A DNA stretch of 64,000 nt from Phytoseiulus persimilis (GCA_037576195.1 CM075104.1:27234211-27298210), one strand, 5' to 3'; counted from the stretch's first letter, positions 21,486 to 34,541 are shown. Made by a program: numbers and translations. Notes: generated from the letters alone by a model not told the origin.

Positions 21486-24400
21486 GTGATTCTGGGACCA
21501 GTCTGAACATACTCTCCCGAGTCTGGAGAGGTGATTCCGGTACGAGTCTGACTATACTTTTCAAAAGCTGGAGCGGTGATTCTAGAACCAATCTGACCAT
21601 ACTTTTCAAAACGTGGAGGGGTGATTCTAGAACCAATCTGACCATACTTTTCAAAACGTGGAGGGGTGATTCTAGAACCAATCTGACCATACTTTTCAAA
21701 ACGTGGAGGGGTGATCCCGGGGCCAATCTGGGCATTACTTCCCAACTCTGGAGGGGTGATTACGGGGCCAATCTTAGCATTACTTCCCAACTCTGGAGGG
21801 GTGATTCCGGGGCCAATCTTAGCATTACTTCCCAACTCTGGAGGGGTGATTCCGGGGCCAATCTTAGCATTACTTCCCAACTCTGGAGGTGTGATTACGG
21901 GGCCAATCTTAGCATTACTTCCCAACTCTGGAGGGGTGATTACGGGGCCAATCTTAGCATTACTTCCCAACTCTGGAGGGGTGATTCCGGGGCCAATCTT
22001 AGCATTACTTCCCAACTCTGGAGGGGTGATTCCGGGCTCAATCTGAGCATTACTTTCCAACTCTGGAGGGGTGATTCCGGGGCCAATCTTAGCATTACTT
22101 CCCAACTCTGGAGGGGTGATTCCGGGGCCAATCTTAGCACTACTTCCCAACTCTGGAGGGGTGATTACGGGGCCAATCTTAGCATTACTTCCCAACTCTG
22201 GAGGGGTGATTCCGGGCTCAATCTGAGCATTACTTTCCAACTCTGGAGGGGTGATTCCGGGGCCAATCTTAGCATTACTTCCCAACTCTGGAGGGGTGAT
22301 TACGGGGCCAATCTTAGCATTACTTCCCAACTCTGGAGGGGTGATTCCGGGGCCAATCTTAGCATTACTTCCCAACCCTGGAGGGGTGATTCCGGGGCCA
22401 ATCTTAGCATTACTTCCCAACTCTGGAGGGGTGATTACGGGGCCAATCTTAGCATTACTTCCCAACTCTGGAGGGGTGATTCCGGGGCCAATCTTAGCAT
22501 TACTTCCCAACTCTGGAGGGGTGATTACGGGGCCAATCTTAGCATTACTTCCCAACTCTGGAGGGGTGATTACGGGGCCAATCTTAGCATTACTTCCCAA
22601 CTCTGGAGGGGTGATTCCGGGGCCAATCTTAGCATTACTTCCCAACTCTGGAGGGGTGATTCCGGGCTCAATCTGAGCATTACTTTCCAACTCTGGAGGG
22701 GTGATTCCGGGGCCAATCTTAGCATTACTTCCCAACTCTGGAGGGGTGATTCCGGGGCCAATCTTAGCATTACTTCCCAACTCTGGAGGGGTGATTACGG
22801 GGCCAATATTAGCATTACTTCCCAACTCTGGAGGGGTGATTCCGGGGCCAATCTTAGCATTACTTCCCAACTCTGGAGGGGTGATTCCGGGGCCAATCTT
22901 AGCATTACTTCCCAACTCTGGAGGGTTGATTCCGGGGCCAATCTTAGCATTACTTCCCAACTCTGGAGGGGTGATTACGGGGCCAATCTTAGCATTACTT
23001 CCCAACTCTGGAGGGGTGATTCCGGGGCCAATCTTAGCATTACTTCCCAACTCTGGAGGGGTGATTCCGGGGCCAATCTTAGCATTACTTCCCAACACTG
23101 GAGGGGTGATTCCGGGGCCAATCTTAGCATTACTTCCCAACTCTGGAGGGGTGATTCCGGGGCCAATCTTAGCATTACTTCCCAACTCTGGAGGGGTGAT
23201 TCCGGGGCCAATCTTAGCATTACTTCCCAACTCTGGAGGGGTGATTACGGGGCCAATCTTAGCATTACTTCCTAACTCTGGAGGGGTGATTACGGGGCCA
23301 ATCTTAGCATTACTTCCCAACTCTGGAGGGGTGATTACGGGGCCAATCTTAGCATTACTTCCCAACTCTGGAGGGGTGATTCCGGGGCCAATCTTAGCAT
23401 TACTTCCCAACTCTGGAGGGGTGATTACGGGGCCAATCTTAGCATTACTTCCCAACTCTGGAGGGGTGATTACGGGGCCAATCTCAGCATTACTTCCCAA
23501 CTCTGGAGGGGTGATTCCGGGGCCAATCTTAGCTTTACTTTCCAACTCTGGAGGGGTGATTCCGGGGCCAATCTGAGCATTACTTTCCAACTCTGGAGGG
23601 GTGATTCCGGGCTCAATCTGAGCATCACTTTCCAACTCTGGAGAGGTGATCCCGGGGTCAGTCTGAGCATTACTCTCCAACTCTGGAGGGGTGATCCCGG
23701 GGTCAATCTTAGCATTACTTCCCAACTCTGGAGGGGTGATTACGGGGCCAATCTTAGCATTACTTCCCAACTCTGGAGGGGTGATTACGGGGCCAATCTT
23801 AGCATTACTTCCCAACTCTGGAGGGGTGATTCCGGGGCCAATCTTAGCATTACTTCCCAACTCTGGAGGGGTGATTACGGGGCCAATCTTAGCATTACTT
23901 CCCAACTCTGGAGGGGTGATTACGGGGCCAATCTCAGCATTACTTCCCAACTCTGGAGGGGTGATTCCGGGGCCAATCTTAGCTTTACTTTCCAACTCTG
24001 GAGGGGTGATTCCGGGGCCAATCTGAGCATTACTTTCCAACTCTGGAGGGGTGATTCCGGGCTCAATCTGAGCATCACTTTCCAACTCTGGAGAGGTGAT
24101 CCCGGGGTCAGTCTGAGCATTACTCTCCAACTCTGGAGGGGTGATCCCGGGGTCAATCTGAGCATTACTTTCCAACTCTGGAGGGGTGATCCCGGGGTCA
24201 ATCTGAGCATTACTTTCCAACTCTGGAGGAGTGATTCCGGGCTCAATCTGAGCATTACTTTCCAACTCTGGAGAGGTGATTCCGGGCTCAATCTGAGCAT
24301 TACTTTCCAACTCTGGAGAGGTGATTCCGGGCTCAATCTGAGCATCAGTTCCCGGCTCTGGAAGGGTGATTTCGGGGTCAGTCTGAGCATTACTTTCCAA

Positions 24401-27400
24401 CTCTGGAGGGGTGATTTCGGGGTCAGTCTGAGCATTACTTCCCAACTCTGGAGGGGTGATTACGGGGCCAATCTTAGCATTACTTCCCAACTCTGGAGGG
24501 GTGATTACGGGGCCAATCTTAGCATTACTTCCCAACTCTGGAGGGGTGATTCCGGGGCCAATCTTAGCATTACTTCCCAACTCTGGAGGGGTGACTACGG
24601 GGCCAATCTTAGCATTACTTCCCAACTCTGGAGGGGTGATTACGGGGCCAATCTCAGCATTACTTCCCAACTCTGGAGGGGTGATTCCGGGGCCAATCTT
24701 AGCTTTACTTCCCAACTCTGGAGGGGTGATTACGGGGCCAATCTTAGCATTACTTTCCAACTCTGGAGGGGTGATTCCGGGGCCAATCTGAGCATTACTT
24801 TCCAACTCTGGAGGGGTGATTCCGGGCTCAATCTGAGCATCACTTTCCAACTCTGGAGAGGTGATCCCGGGGTCAGTCTGAGCATTACTCTCCAACTCTG
24901 GAGGGGTGATCCCGGGGTCAATCTGAGCATTACTTTCCAACTCTGGAGGGGTGATCCCGGGGTCAATCTGAGCATTACTTTCCAACTCTGGAGGAGTGAT
25001 TCCGGGCTCAATCTGAGCATTACTTTCCAACTCTGGAGAGGTGATTCCGGGCTCAATCTGAGCATTACTTTCCAACTCTGGAGAGGTGATTCCGGGCTCA
25101 ATCTGAGCATCAGTTCCCGGCTCTGGAAGGGTGATTTCGGGGTCAGTCTGAGCATTACTTTCCAACTCTGGAGGGGTGATTTCGGGGTCAGTCTGAGCAT
25201 TACTTCCCAACTCTGGAGGGGTGATTCCGGGGCCAATGTTAGCATTACTTCCCAACTCTGGAGGGGTGATTCCGGGGCCAATCTTAGCATTACTTCCCAA
25301 CTCTGGAGGGGTGATTCCGGGGCCAATCTTAGCATTACTTCCCAACTCTGGAGGGGTGATTCCGGGGCCAATCTTAGCATTACTTCCCAACTCTGGAGGG
25401 GTGATTCCGGGGCCAATCTTAGCATTACTTCCCAACTCTGGAGGGGTGATTCCGGGGCCAATCTTAGCATTACTTCCCAACTCTGGAGGGGTGATTACGG
25501 GGCCAATCTTAGCATTACTTCCCAACTCTGGAGGGGTGATTCCGGGGCCAATCTTGACATTACTTCCCAACTCTGGAGGGGTGATTCCGGGGCCAATCTT
25601 AGCATTACTTCCCAACTCTGGAGGGGTGATTCCGGGGCCAATCTGAGCATTACTTCCCAACTCCGGAGGGGTGATTCCGGGGCCAATCTGAGCATTACTT
25701 CCCAACTCTGGAGGGGTGATTCCGGGGCCAATCTGAGCATTACTTCCCAACTCTGGAGGGGTGATTACGGGGCCAATCTTAGCATTACTTCCCAACTCTG
25801 GAGGGGTGATTCCGGGGCCAATCTTAGCATTACTTCCCAACTCTGGAGGGGTGATTCCGGGGCCAATCTGAGCATCAGTTCCCGGCTCTGGAGGGGTGAT
25901 TCCGGGCTCAATCTGAGCATCAGTTCCCGGCTCTGGAGGGGTGATTCCGGGGTCAATCTGAGCATCAGTTCCCGGCTCTGGAGGGGTGATTCCGGGCTCA
26001 ATCTGAGCATTACTTTCCAACTCTGGAGGGGTGATTTCGGGGTCAATCTGAGCATTACTTTCCAACTCTGGAGGGGTGATTTCGGGGTCAGTCTGAGCAT
26101 TACTTTCCAACTCTGGAGGGGTGATTCCGGGGCCAATCTTAGCATTACTTCCCAACTCTGGAGGGGTGATTACGGGGCCAATCTTAGCATTACTTCCCAA
26201 CTCTGGAGGGGTGATTCCGGGGCCAATCTTAGCATTACTTCCCAACTCTGGAGGGGTGATTCCGGGGCCAATCTTAGCATTACTTCCCAACTCTGGAGGG
26301 GTGATTCCGGGCTCAATCTGAGCATCAGTTCCCGGCTCTGGAGGGGTGATTCCGGGGTCAATCTGAGCATCAGTTCCCGGCTCTGGAGGGGTGATTTCGG
26401 GGTCAATCTGAGCATCAGTTCCCGGCTCTGGAGGGGTGATTTCGGGGTCAGTCTGAGCGTTACTTTCCAACTCTGGAGGGGTGATTACGGGGCCAATCTT
26501 AGCATTACTTCCCAACTCTGGAGGGGTGATTCCGGGGCCAATCTTAGCATTACTTCCCAACTCTGGAGGGGTGATCCCGGGGCCAATCTGGGCATTACTT
26601 CCCAACTCTGGAGGGGTGATTACGGGGCCAATCTTAGCATTACTTCCCAACTCTGGAGGGGTGATTCCGGGGCCAATCTTAGCATTACTTCCCAACTCTG
26701 GAGGGGTGATTCCGGGGCCAATCTTAGCATTACTTCCCAACTCTGGAGGTGTGATTACGGGGCCAATCTTAGCATTACTTCCCAACTCTGGAGGGGTGAT
26801 TACGGGGCCAATCTTAGCATTACTTCCCAACTCTGGAGGGGTGATTCCGGGGCCAATCTTAGCATTACTTCCCAACTCTGGAGGGGTGATTCCGGGCTCA
26901 ATCTGAGCATTACTTTCCAACTCTGGAGGGGTGATTCCGGGGCCAATCTTAGCATTACTTCCCAACTCTGGAGGGGTGATTCCGGGGCCAATCTTAGCAC
27001 TACTTCCCAACTCTGGAGGGGTGATTACGGGGCCAATCTTAGCATTACTTCCCAACTCTGGAGGGGTGATTCCGGGCTCAATCTGAGCATTACTTTCCAA
27101 CTCTGGAGGGGTGATTCCGGGGCCAATCTTAGCATTACTTCCCAACTCTGGAGGGGTGATTACGGGGCCAATCTTAGCATTACTTCCCAACTCTGGAGGG
27201 GTGATTCCGGGGCCAATCTTAGCATTACTTCCCAACCCTGGAGGGGTGATTCCGGGGCCAATCTTAGCATTACTTCCCAACTCTGGAGGGGTGATTACGG
27301 GGCCAATCTTAGCATTACTTCCCAACTCTGGAGGGGTGATTCCGGGGCCAATCTTAGCATTACTTCCCAACTCTGGAGGGGTGATTACGGGGCCAATCTT

Positions 27401-30400
27401 AGCATTACTTCCCAACTCTGGAGGGGTGATTACGGGGCCAATCTTAGCATTACTTCCCAACTCTGGAGGGGTGATTCCGGGGCCAATCTTAGCATTACTT
27501 CCCAACTCTGGAGGGGTGATTCCGGGCTCAATCTGAGCATTACTTTCCAACTCTGGAGGGGTGATTCCGGGGCCAATCTTAGCATTACTTCCCAACTCTG
27601 GAGGGGTGATTCCGGGGCCAATCTTAGCATTACTTCCCAACTCTGGAGGGGTGATTACGGGGCCAATATTAGCATTACTTCCCAACTCTGGAGGGGTGAT
27701 TCCGGGGCCAATCTTAGCATTACTTCCCAACTCTGGAGGGGTGATTCCGGGGCCAATCTTAGCATTACTTCCCAACTCTGGAGGGTTGATTCCGGGGCCA
27801 ATCTTAGCATTACTTCCCAACTCTGGAGGGGTGATTACGGGGCCAATCTTAGCATTACTTCCCAACTCTGGAGGGGTGATTCCGGGGCCAATCTTAGCAT
27901 TACTTCCCAACTCTGGAGGGGTGATTCCGGGGCCAATCTTAGCATTACTTCCCAACACTGGAGGGGTGATTCCGGGGCCAATCTTAGCATTACTTCCCAA
28001 CTCTGGAGGGGTGATTCCGGGGCCAATCTTAGCATTACTTCCCAACTCTGGAGGGGTGATTCCGGGGCCAATCTTAGCATTACTTCCCAACTCTGGAGGG
28101 GTGATTACGGGGCCAATCTTAGCATTACTTCCTAACTCTGGAGGGGTGATTACGGGGCCAATCTTAGCATTACTTCCCAACTCTGGAGGGGTGATTACGG
28201 GGCCAATCTTAGCATTACTTCCCAACTCTGGAGGGGTGATTCCGGGGCCAATCTTAGCATTACTTCCCAACTCTGGAGGGGTGATTACGGGGCCAATCTT
28301 AGCATTACTTCCCAACTCTGGAGGGGTGATTACGGGGCCAATCTCAGCATTACTTCCCAACTCTGGAGGGGTGATTCCGGGGCCAATCTTAGCTTTACTT
28401 TCCAACTCTGGAGGGGTGATTCCGGGGCCAATCTGAGCATTACTTTCCAACTCTGGAGGGGTGATTCCGGGCTCAATCTGAGCATCACTTTCCAACTCTG
28501 GAGAGGTGATCCCGGGGTCAGTCTGAGCATTACTCTCCAACTCTGGAGGGGTGATCCCGGGGTCAATCTGAGCATTACTTTCCAACTCTGGAGGGGTGAT
28601 TACGGGGCCAATCTTAGCATTACTTCCTAACTCTGGAGGGGTGATTACGGGGCCAATCTTAGCATTACTTCCCAACTCTGGAGGGGTGATTACGGGGCCA
28701 ATCTTAGCATTACTTCCCAACTCTGGAGGGGTGATTACGGGGCCAATCTTAGCATTACTTCCCAACTCTGGAGGGGTGATTCCGGGGCCAATCTTAGCAT
28801 TACTTCCCAACTCTGGAGGGGTGATTACGGGGCCAATCTTAGCATTACTTCCCAACTCTGGAGGGGTGATTACGGGGCCAATCTCAGCATTACTTCCCAA
28901 CTCTGGAGGGGTGATTCCGGGGCCAATCTTAGCTTTACTTTCCAACTCTGGAGGGGTGATTCCGGGGCCAATCTGAGCATTACTTTCCAACTCTGGAGGG
29001 GTGATTCCGGGCTCAATCTGAGCATCACTTTCCAACTCTGGAGAGGTGATCCCGGGGTCAGTCTGAGCATTACTCTCCAACTCTGGAGGGGTGATCCCGG
29101 GGTCAATCTGAGCATTACTTTCCAACTCTGGAGGGGTGATCCCGGGGTCAATCTGAGCATTACTTTCCAACTCTGGAGGAGTGATTCCGGGCTCAATCTG
29201 AGCATTACTTTCCAACTCTGGAGAGGTGATTCCGGGCTCAATCTGAGCATTACTTTCCAACTCTGGAGAGGTGATTCCGGGCTCAATCTGAGCATCAGTT
29301 CCCGGCTCTGGAAGGGTGATTTCGGGGTCAGTCTGAGCATTACTTTCCAACTCTGGAGGGGTGATTTCGGGGTCAGTCTGAGCATTACTTCCCAACTCTG
29401 GAGGGGTGATTACGGGGCCAATCTTAGCATTACTTCCCAACTCTGGAGGGGTGATTACGGGGCCAATCTTAGCATTACTTCCCAACTCTGGAGGGGTGAT
29501 TCCGGGGCCAATCTTAGCATTACTTCCCAACTCTGGAGGGGTGACTACGGGGCCAATCTTAGCATTACTTCCCAACTCTGGAGGGGTGATTACGGGGCCA
29601 ATCTCAGCATTACTTCCCAACTCTGGAGGGGTGATTCCGGGGCCAATCTTAGCTTTACTTCCCAACTCTGGAGGGGTGATTACGGGGCCAATCTTAGCAT
29701 TACTTTCCAACTCTGGAGGGGTGATTCCGGGGCCAATCTGAGCATTACTTTCCAACTCTGGAGGGGTGATTCCGGGCTCAATCTGAGCATCACTTTCCAA
29801 CTCTGGAGAGGTGATCCCGGGGTCAGTCTGAGCATTACTCTCCAACTCTGGAGGGGTGATCCCGGGGTCAATCTGAGCATTACTTTCCAACTCTGGAGGG
29901 GTGATCCCGGGGTCAATCTGAGCATTACTTTCCAACTCTGGAGGAGTGATTCCGGGCTCAATCTGAGCATTACTTTCCAACTCTGGAGAGGTGATTCCGG
30001 GCTCAATCTGAGCATTACTTTCCAACTCTGGAGAGGTGATTCCGGGCTCAATCTGAGCATCAGTTCCCGGCTCTGGAAGGGTGATTTCGGGGTCAGTCTG
30101 AGCATTACTTTCCAACTCTGGAGGGGTGATTTCGGGGTCAGTCTGAGCATTACTTCCCAACTCTGGAGGGGTGATTCCGGGGCCAATGTTAGCATTACTT
30201 CCCAACTCTGGAGGGGTGATTCCGGGGCCAATCTTAGCATTACTTCCCAACTCTGGAGGGGTGATTCCGGGGCCAATCTTAGCATTACTTCCCAACTCTG
30301 GAGGGGTGATTCCGGGGCCAATCTTAGCATTACTTCCCAACTCTGGAGGGGTGATTCCGGGGCCAATCTTAGCATTACTTCCCAACTCTGGAGGGGTGAT

Positions 30401-32278
30401 TCCGGGGCCAATCTTAGCATTACTTCCCAACTCTGGAGGGGTGATTACGGGGCCAATCTTAGCATTACTTCCCAACTCTGGAGGGGTGATTCCGGGGCCA
30501 ATCTTGACATTACTTCCCAACTCTGGAGGGGTGATTCCGGGGCCAATCTTAGCATTACTTCCCAACTCTGGAGGGGTGATTCCGGGGCCAATCTGAGCAT
30601 TACTTCCCAACTCCGGAGGGGTGATTCCGGGGCCAATCTGAGCATTACTTCCCAACTCTGGAGGGGTGATTCCGGGGCCAATCTGAGCATTACTTCCCAA
30701 CTCTGGAGGGGTGATTACGGGGCCAATCTTAGCATTACTTCCCAACTCTGGAGGGGTGATTCCGGGGCCAATCTTAGCATTACTTCCCAACTCTGGAGGG
30801 GTGATTCCGGGGCCAATCTGAGCATCAGTTCCCGGCTCTGGAGGGGTGATTCCGGGCTCAATCTGAGCATCAGTTCCCGGCTCTGGAGGGGTGATTCCGG
30901 GGTCAATCTGAGCATCAGTTCCCGGCTCTGGAGGGGTGATTCCGGGCTCAATCTGAGCATTACTTTCCAACTCTGGAGGGGTGATTTCGGGGTCAATCTG
31001 AGCATTACTTTCCAACTCTGGAGGGGTGATTTCGGGGTCAGTCTGAGCATTACTTTCCAACTCTGGAGGGGTGATTCCGGGGCCAATCTTAGCATTACTT
31101 CCCAACTCTGGAGGGGTGATTACGGGGCCAATCTTAGCATTACTTCCCAACTCTGGAGGGGTGATTCCGGGGCCAATCTTAGCATTACTTCCCAACTCTG
31201 GAGGGGTGATTCCGGGGCCAATCTTAGCATTACTTCCCAACTCTGGAGGGGTGATTCCGGGCTCAATCTGAGCATCAGTTCCCGGCTCTGGAGGGGTGAT
31301 TCCGGGGTCAATCTGAGCATCAGTTCCCGGCTCTGGAGGGGTGATTTCGGGGTCAATCTGAGCATCAGTTCCCGGCTCTGGAGGGGTGATTTCGGGGTCA
31401 GTCTGAGCGTTACTTTCCAACTCTGGAGGGGTGATTACGGGGCCAATCTTAGCATTACTTCCCAACTCTGGAGGGGTGATTCCGGGGCCAATCTTAGCAT
31501 TACTTCCCAACTCTGGAGGGGTGATTACGGGGCCAATCTTAGCATTACTTCCCAACTCTGGAGGGGTGATTCCGGGGCCAATCTTAGCATTACTTCCCAA
31601 CTCTGGAGGGGTGATTCCGGGGCCAATCTGAGCATCAGTTCCCGGCTCTGGAGGGGTGATTCCGGGCTCAATCTGAGCATCAGTTCCCGGCTCTGGAGGG
31701 GTGATTCCGGGGTCAATCTGAGCATTACTTTCCAACTCTGGAGGGGTGATTTCGGGGTCAGTCTGAGCATTACTTTCCAACTCTGGAGGGGTGATTCCGG
31801 GCTCAATCTGAGCATTACTTTCCAACTCTGGGGAGGTGATTCCGGGCTCAATCTGAGCATTACTTTCCAACTCTGGAGGGGTGATTTCGGGGTCAATCTG
31901 AGCATTACTTTCCAACTCTGGAGGGGTGATTTCGGGGTCAGTCTGAGCATTACTTTCCAACTCTGGAGGGGTGATTCCGAGACCAATCTGAGCATTTATT
32001 TCCAACTCTGAAGGGTTGATTCCGGGTTCAATCTGAGCATTTCTTTCCAACTCCGGAGGGGTGATTCCGGGGTCAATCTGAGCATTACTTCCCAACTCTG
32101 GAGGGGTGATTCCGGCCTCAATCTGAGCATTAATTTCCAACTCTGGAGAGTTGATTCCGTGACCAATCTGAGCATTACTTTCCAACTCTGGAGGGGGATT
32201 CCGAGACCAATCTGAGCATTACTTCCCAACTCCGGAGGGGTGATTCCGGGGTCAATCTGACCATATTTTTCAAAATCA
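21486..32278. repeat. 45-bp minisatellite, about 240 tandem units
   Basis: The unit reads GATTCCGGGGCCAATCTTAG then CATTACTTCCCAACTCTGGA then GGGGT. The period is 45 bp throughout, except for a one-base loss near 32196. Subtypes differ at a few positions: GGGGCC, GGGCTC or GGGGTC; TTAGC or TGAGC; CAACTC or CGGCTC. Units at both edges are more diverged and share TTTTCAAAA in place of TTCCCAACT, as expected of old edge units around a homogenised core. Because 45 is a multiple of three and the unit lacks stops in four of six frames, very long open frames arise, including 3580 codons on the minus strand (32185-21443). I treat these as non-coding. Confidence 0.95.
21711..31520. repeat. Higher-order duplication of about 4.9 kb inside the minisatellite
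   Basis: Copy 1 (about 21711-26570) and copy 2 (about 26571-31520) share rare unit variants in the same order. Examples are CCAATATT at 22803/27663, GGGTTGAT at 22924/27784 and CCTAACTC at 23271/28131, all offset by 4860 bases (108 units). After about 23710/28570 the offset becomes 4950 (110 units): copy 2 has two extra units, or copy 1 lost two through the hybrid unit GGTCAATCTT at 23701. Otherwise I see no differences. Confidence 0.85.
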
Positions 32279-32357
32279 GAATGCTGACTCAGTGAAGGGA
32301 GAGAAAAGTGCCTCGATGGCAGGGAGCGCCGTCCAACCGCCCGCAGCGCGGTCGACT

Positions 32358-32380
32358 CCAGTCGGCCGAAGGCCGGCTGG
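32358..32380. other. Hairpin at the presumed 3' end of the Helentron-like element
   Basis: CCAGTCGGCC, loop GAA, GGCCGGCTGG: ten pairs with one G-T wobble. It sits just before CTGGTATGA, where Helitron-type elements have their terminator hairpin. Confidence 0.6.
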
Positions 32381-32419
32381 TATGAACATGTTTCAGGAAC
32401 GGGCGAAATAGACAACGTC

Positions 32420-32522
32420 AAAAAAAAAAAAGAATGGAGGGGTCGAAACTTGGTGGAGGGTTCCCGTGAGCGGAGAGCGCTTTGGCAAGGGTTCCGCACG
32501 ACAAAATGTTCGGGAACCACTG
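32420..32522 (-). mobile_element. hAT-like transposon end
   Basis: Read on the minus strand, the sequence starts CAGTGGTTCCCGAACATTTT at 32522, typical of hAT terminal inverted repeats, and continues CGTGCGGAACCC. The outside 8 bases are CTCTAGAC. I cannot find a matching opposite end or duplicate of those bases nearby, so this is a solo or truncated end. It abuts the Helentron-like element. Confidence 0.55.
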
Positions 32523-32530
32523 CTCTAGAC

Positions 32531-34541
32531 TATAGTCATGGTTGAGAATGATGAATGTGTCAATAATCCCGCGAGCGCTCCTTTTACATCCTGTCGGCGG
32601 CGCAGGCTGCTCTCCTGGAAAGAGCCGATTCGAGGGGCGTGTCCTTTCCATCAACGCGAACGGATGCCAAGGGGGAACCCTGTATGCCACTGGATGGAGT
32701 TGCAGGCTCGATTCACCGATTGACAGTGAGCAGGAAGAATGTGCCGTCGAGGGCTCCAGATGTTGTACCGTTCCGAAGAAAGCCGTCACGTCGTCCAAAC
32801 ATACCCTGAGGCCACAGGCGCCACCCTCGGAGTTTTCCCGAAACGTTTTCTGGTGAAGGGCCAACACAACATCCAGCGAGTCACCAATGAGACTCCAGGC
32901 TTAGGATGGTTTTTTCCACGAGGGAGGGAGTGGACAGCAGCGTAATTCAACAATGGTATGCTCTGATTTTGACCGGAGCGACAAACGTTCGACAGTGTTT
33001 GACACTCTTATTGCCAGGCTCACCGATTGAGATCTTCCTTCCAACTGTAGGCTCGCATTGTAGAATTTATCGCACGCAATGCTTGTAGTATGACTCTTGT
33101 ATTGAGGCCTATCATTCCAGAAACTTCCTATCTCCTCTTATAACTCGGGATTTTACAACTCGGGTGGAGAAGCGATCAGATTTTATGGAGGCCGAAACTT
33201 GATTCAAACTGATTAGCTCTGGAGGGAACCTGCATGAGTCCGATTCATGGTAAAGTTTAGAGTAGCATGGAGAGCTCGTGATAGCGATCGTCAAGTTCAT
33301 GAGAAGCCGGCTAAAGGAGCCATGGGCTGTCTTTCAGTTCGAGTGTTGCGGTTATTGACTCAAATCGTGAAACATTTTCCGACGAACAACATCATTAGGT
33401 ACTTTGGACGCTCCCAGTCATATTCCTGCCATTTGATGAACTCGTCGAGAAACTGTGCCGTCCAGCGTTGTTGAGGATGAATCGTTGAACTTTATTCCGC
33501 AGAGTCTCGAGCAATCGGTGGAGAACGGTTGCATCCCGCAGGAAGAACGATTTCGTAGAGCTGGGTCATTGTCACATCGCGATCCCTCGGCCTTTGGCAC
33601 CGATCCGCTGATTGTTAACCCCCATTGGAGAATCGTATTTATATTCAGCACCTTTCAGGAACTTGGATCACAACTGCGATCCCTCCATCGCTATGACACT
33701 GTCGGTTTTATCTTTCTGTGAGATGGTTGTGTTGTGCGATTTGTGCATTGCGACAGCTTCTCTGTGTAGATGAGGATGTGATTCCGGTGAAGTCCTCGAT
33801 CAAAACACCGTTCTCAGTGGTAATCCCGTTGACTTTCAGACGGTGATTCTAGACGATGGGCAATTCCAGCTGTTGATCATGATGATAGACGATTCAAGTT
33901 CGCAGGGATAGGATCTTCGATGATGCGAATCATTTCCGAGTGGATCTTGTGGGATGTTGACGCGGCCAGGAGCCCTTCGTTGTATTTTTCAGTAAATCTT
34001 TGACGTGGGGTTTCTGAGCTCCAGCCCAGTTAGTCCCGCAGTGAGATCTGGGTTGACCCATGAATCATATACCAGCTTCTCGATGTCATTACCCTCCATG
34101 ATGATGAGATTTCCATGTTGAATATCGCTCCGTTAAGCTCTACGAAATCCTAAAACATGCCTCCGTGCGTTCAGTCCGTCGAGATCTTGGCTCAGGTCAT
34201 TTTGGCTTGGGACATCTTGGCTCCGCAGAAAGATTCAGGCCTTTTCGGCGAATTGGATTCGATACCTCGAGGGTTTGACCAATGCTTGCGTAGCTTATCC
34301 GTTGTTCTGATGACCGTTGCTGATCTCAATCTAGGCCCTCGCCGAATCGGGTTCGTGTTGAGAATCCTGACCGCAAGCTTCTAGGAATGACCTTGGTAAC
34401 CCCCTCTTCCCACAGCGAGACCGCCGAAGAATGAGAGATTCCTTATTCGAGGTTGATCAAACCCATTGATATATACCCATTAAACCCATTCATGGATAAT
34501 CGAAACTATCGTTGACTACTCTTGAGAGCTCGATTGCTCTC
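32531..34541. other. Intergenic, no recognisable gene
   Basis: I see no domain, splice chain or RNA gene that I can support between the hAT-like end and the SINE. Confidence 0.45.

Larger units (their letters stand above)
21409..32385 (+). mobile_element. Helentron-like (Helitron-family) non-autonomous element with expanded minisatellite
   Basis: The left end reads ACTATATATAATCGGCTTAG followed by short GTCTGTCAGTTTGTCAG-type repeats, the style of Helentron/HINE 5' ends in arthropods. The interior is a 45-bp tandem array. After the array come about 100 unique bases, a GC-rich block with ACCGC/GCGGT pairing and a strong hairpin at 32358-32380, followed by CTGGTA. Non-autonomous Helentrons commonly carry internal minisatellites and a 3' hairpin. 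No Rep/helicase gene is present. A second, tiny relative lies at 7590-7736. Assignment to Helentrons is by structure only and the ends are approximate. Confidence 0.5.

Noticed and set aside
21440-23275. 611-residue plus-strand repeat protein
   Set aside because: This is another open frame of the same minisatellite.
21443-32185. Giant 3580-residue secreted or structural protein
   Set aside because: The frame is open only because a 45-bp repeat without stops was copied. Other frames are open too, there is no start context or signal peptide, and unit variants are mostly amino-acid changing.
21486-32278. CRISPR array
   Set aside because: Repeats are contiguous 45-bp units without unique spacers, in a eukaryotic context.
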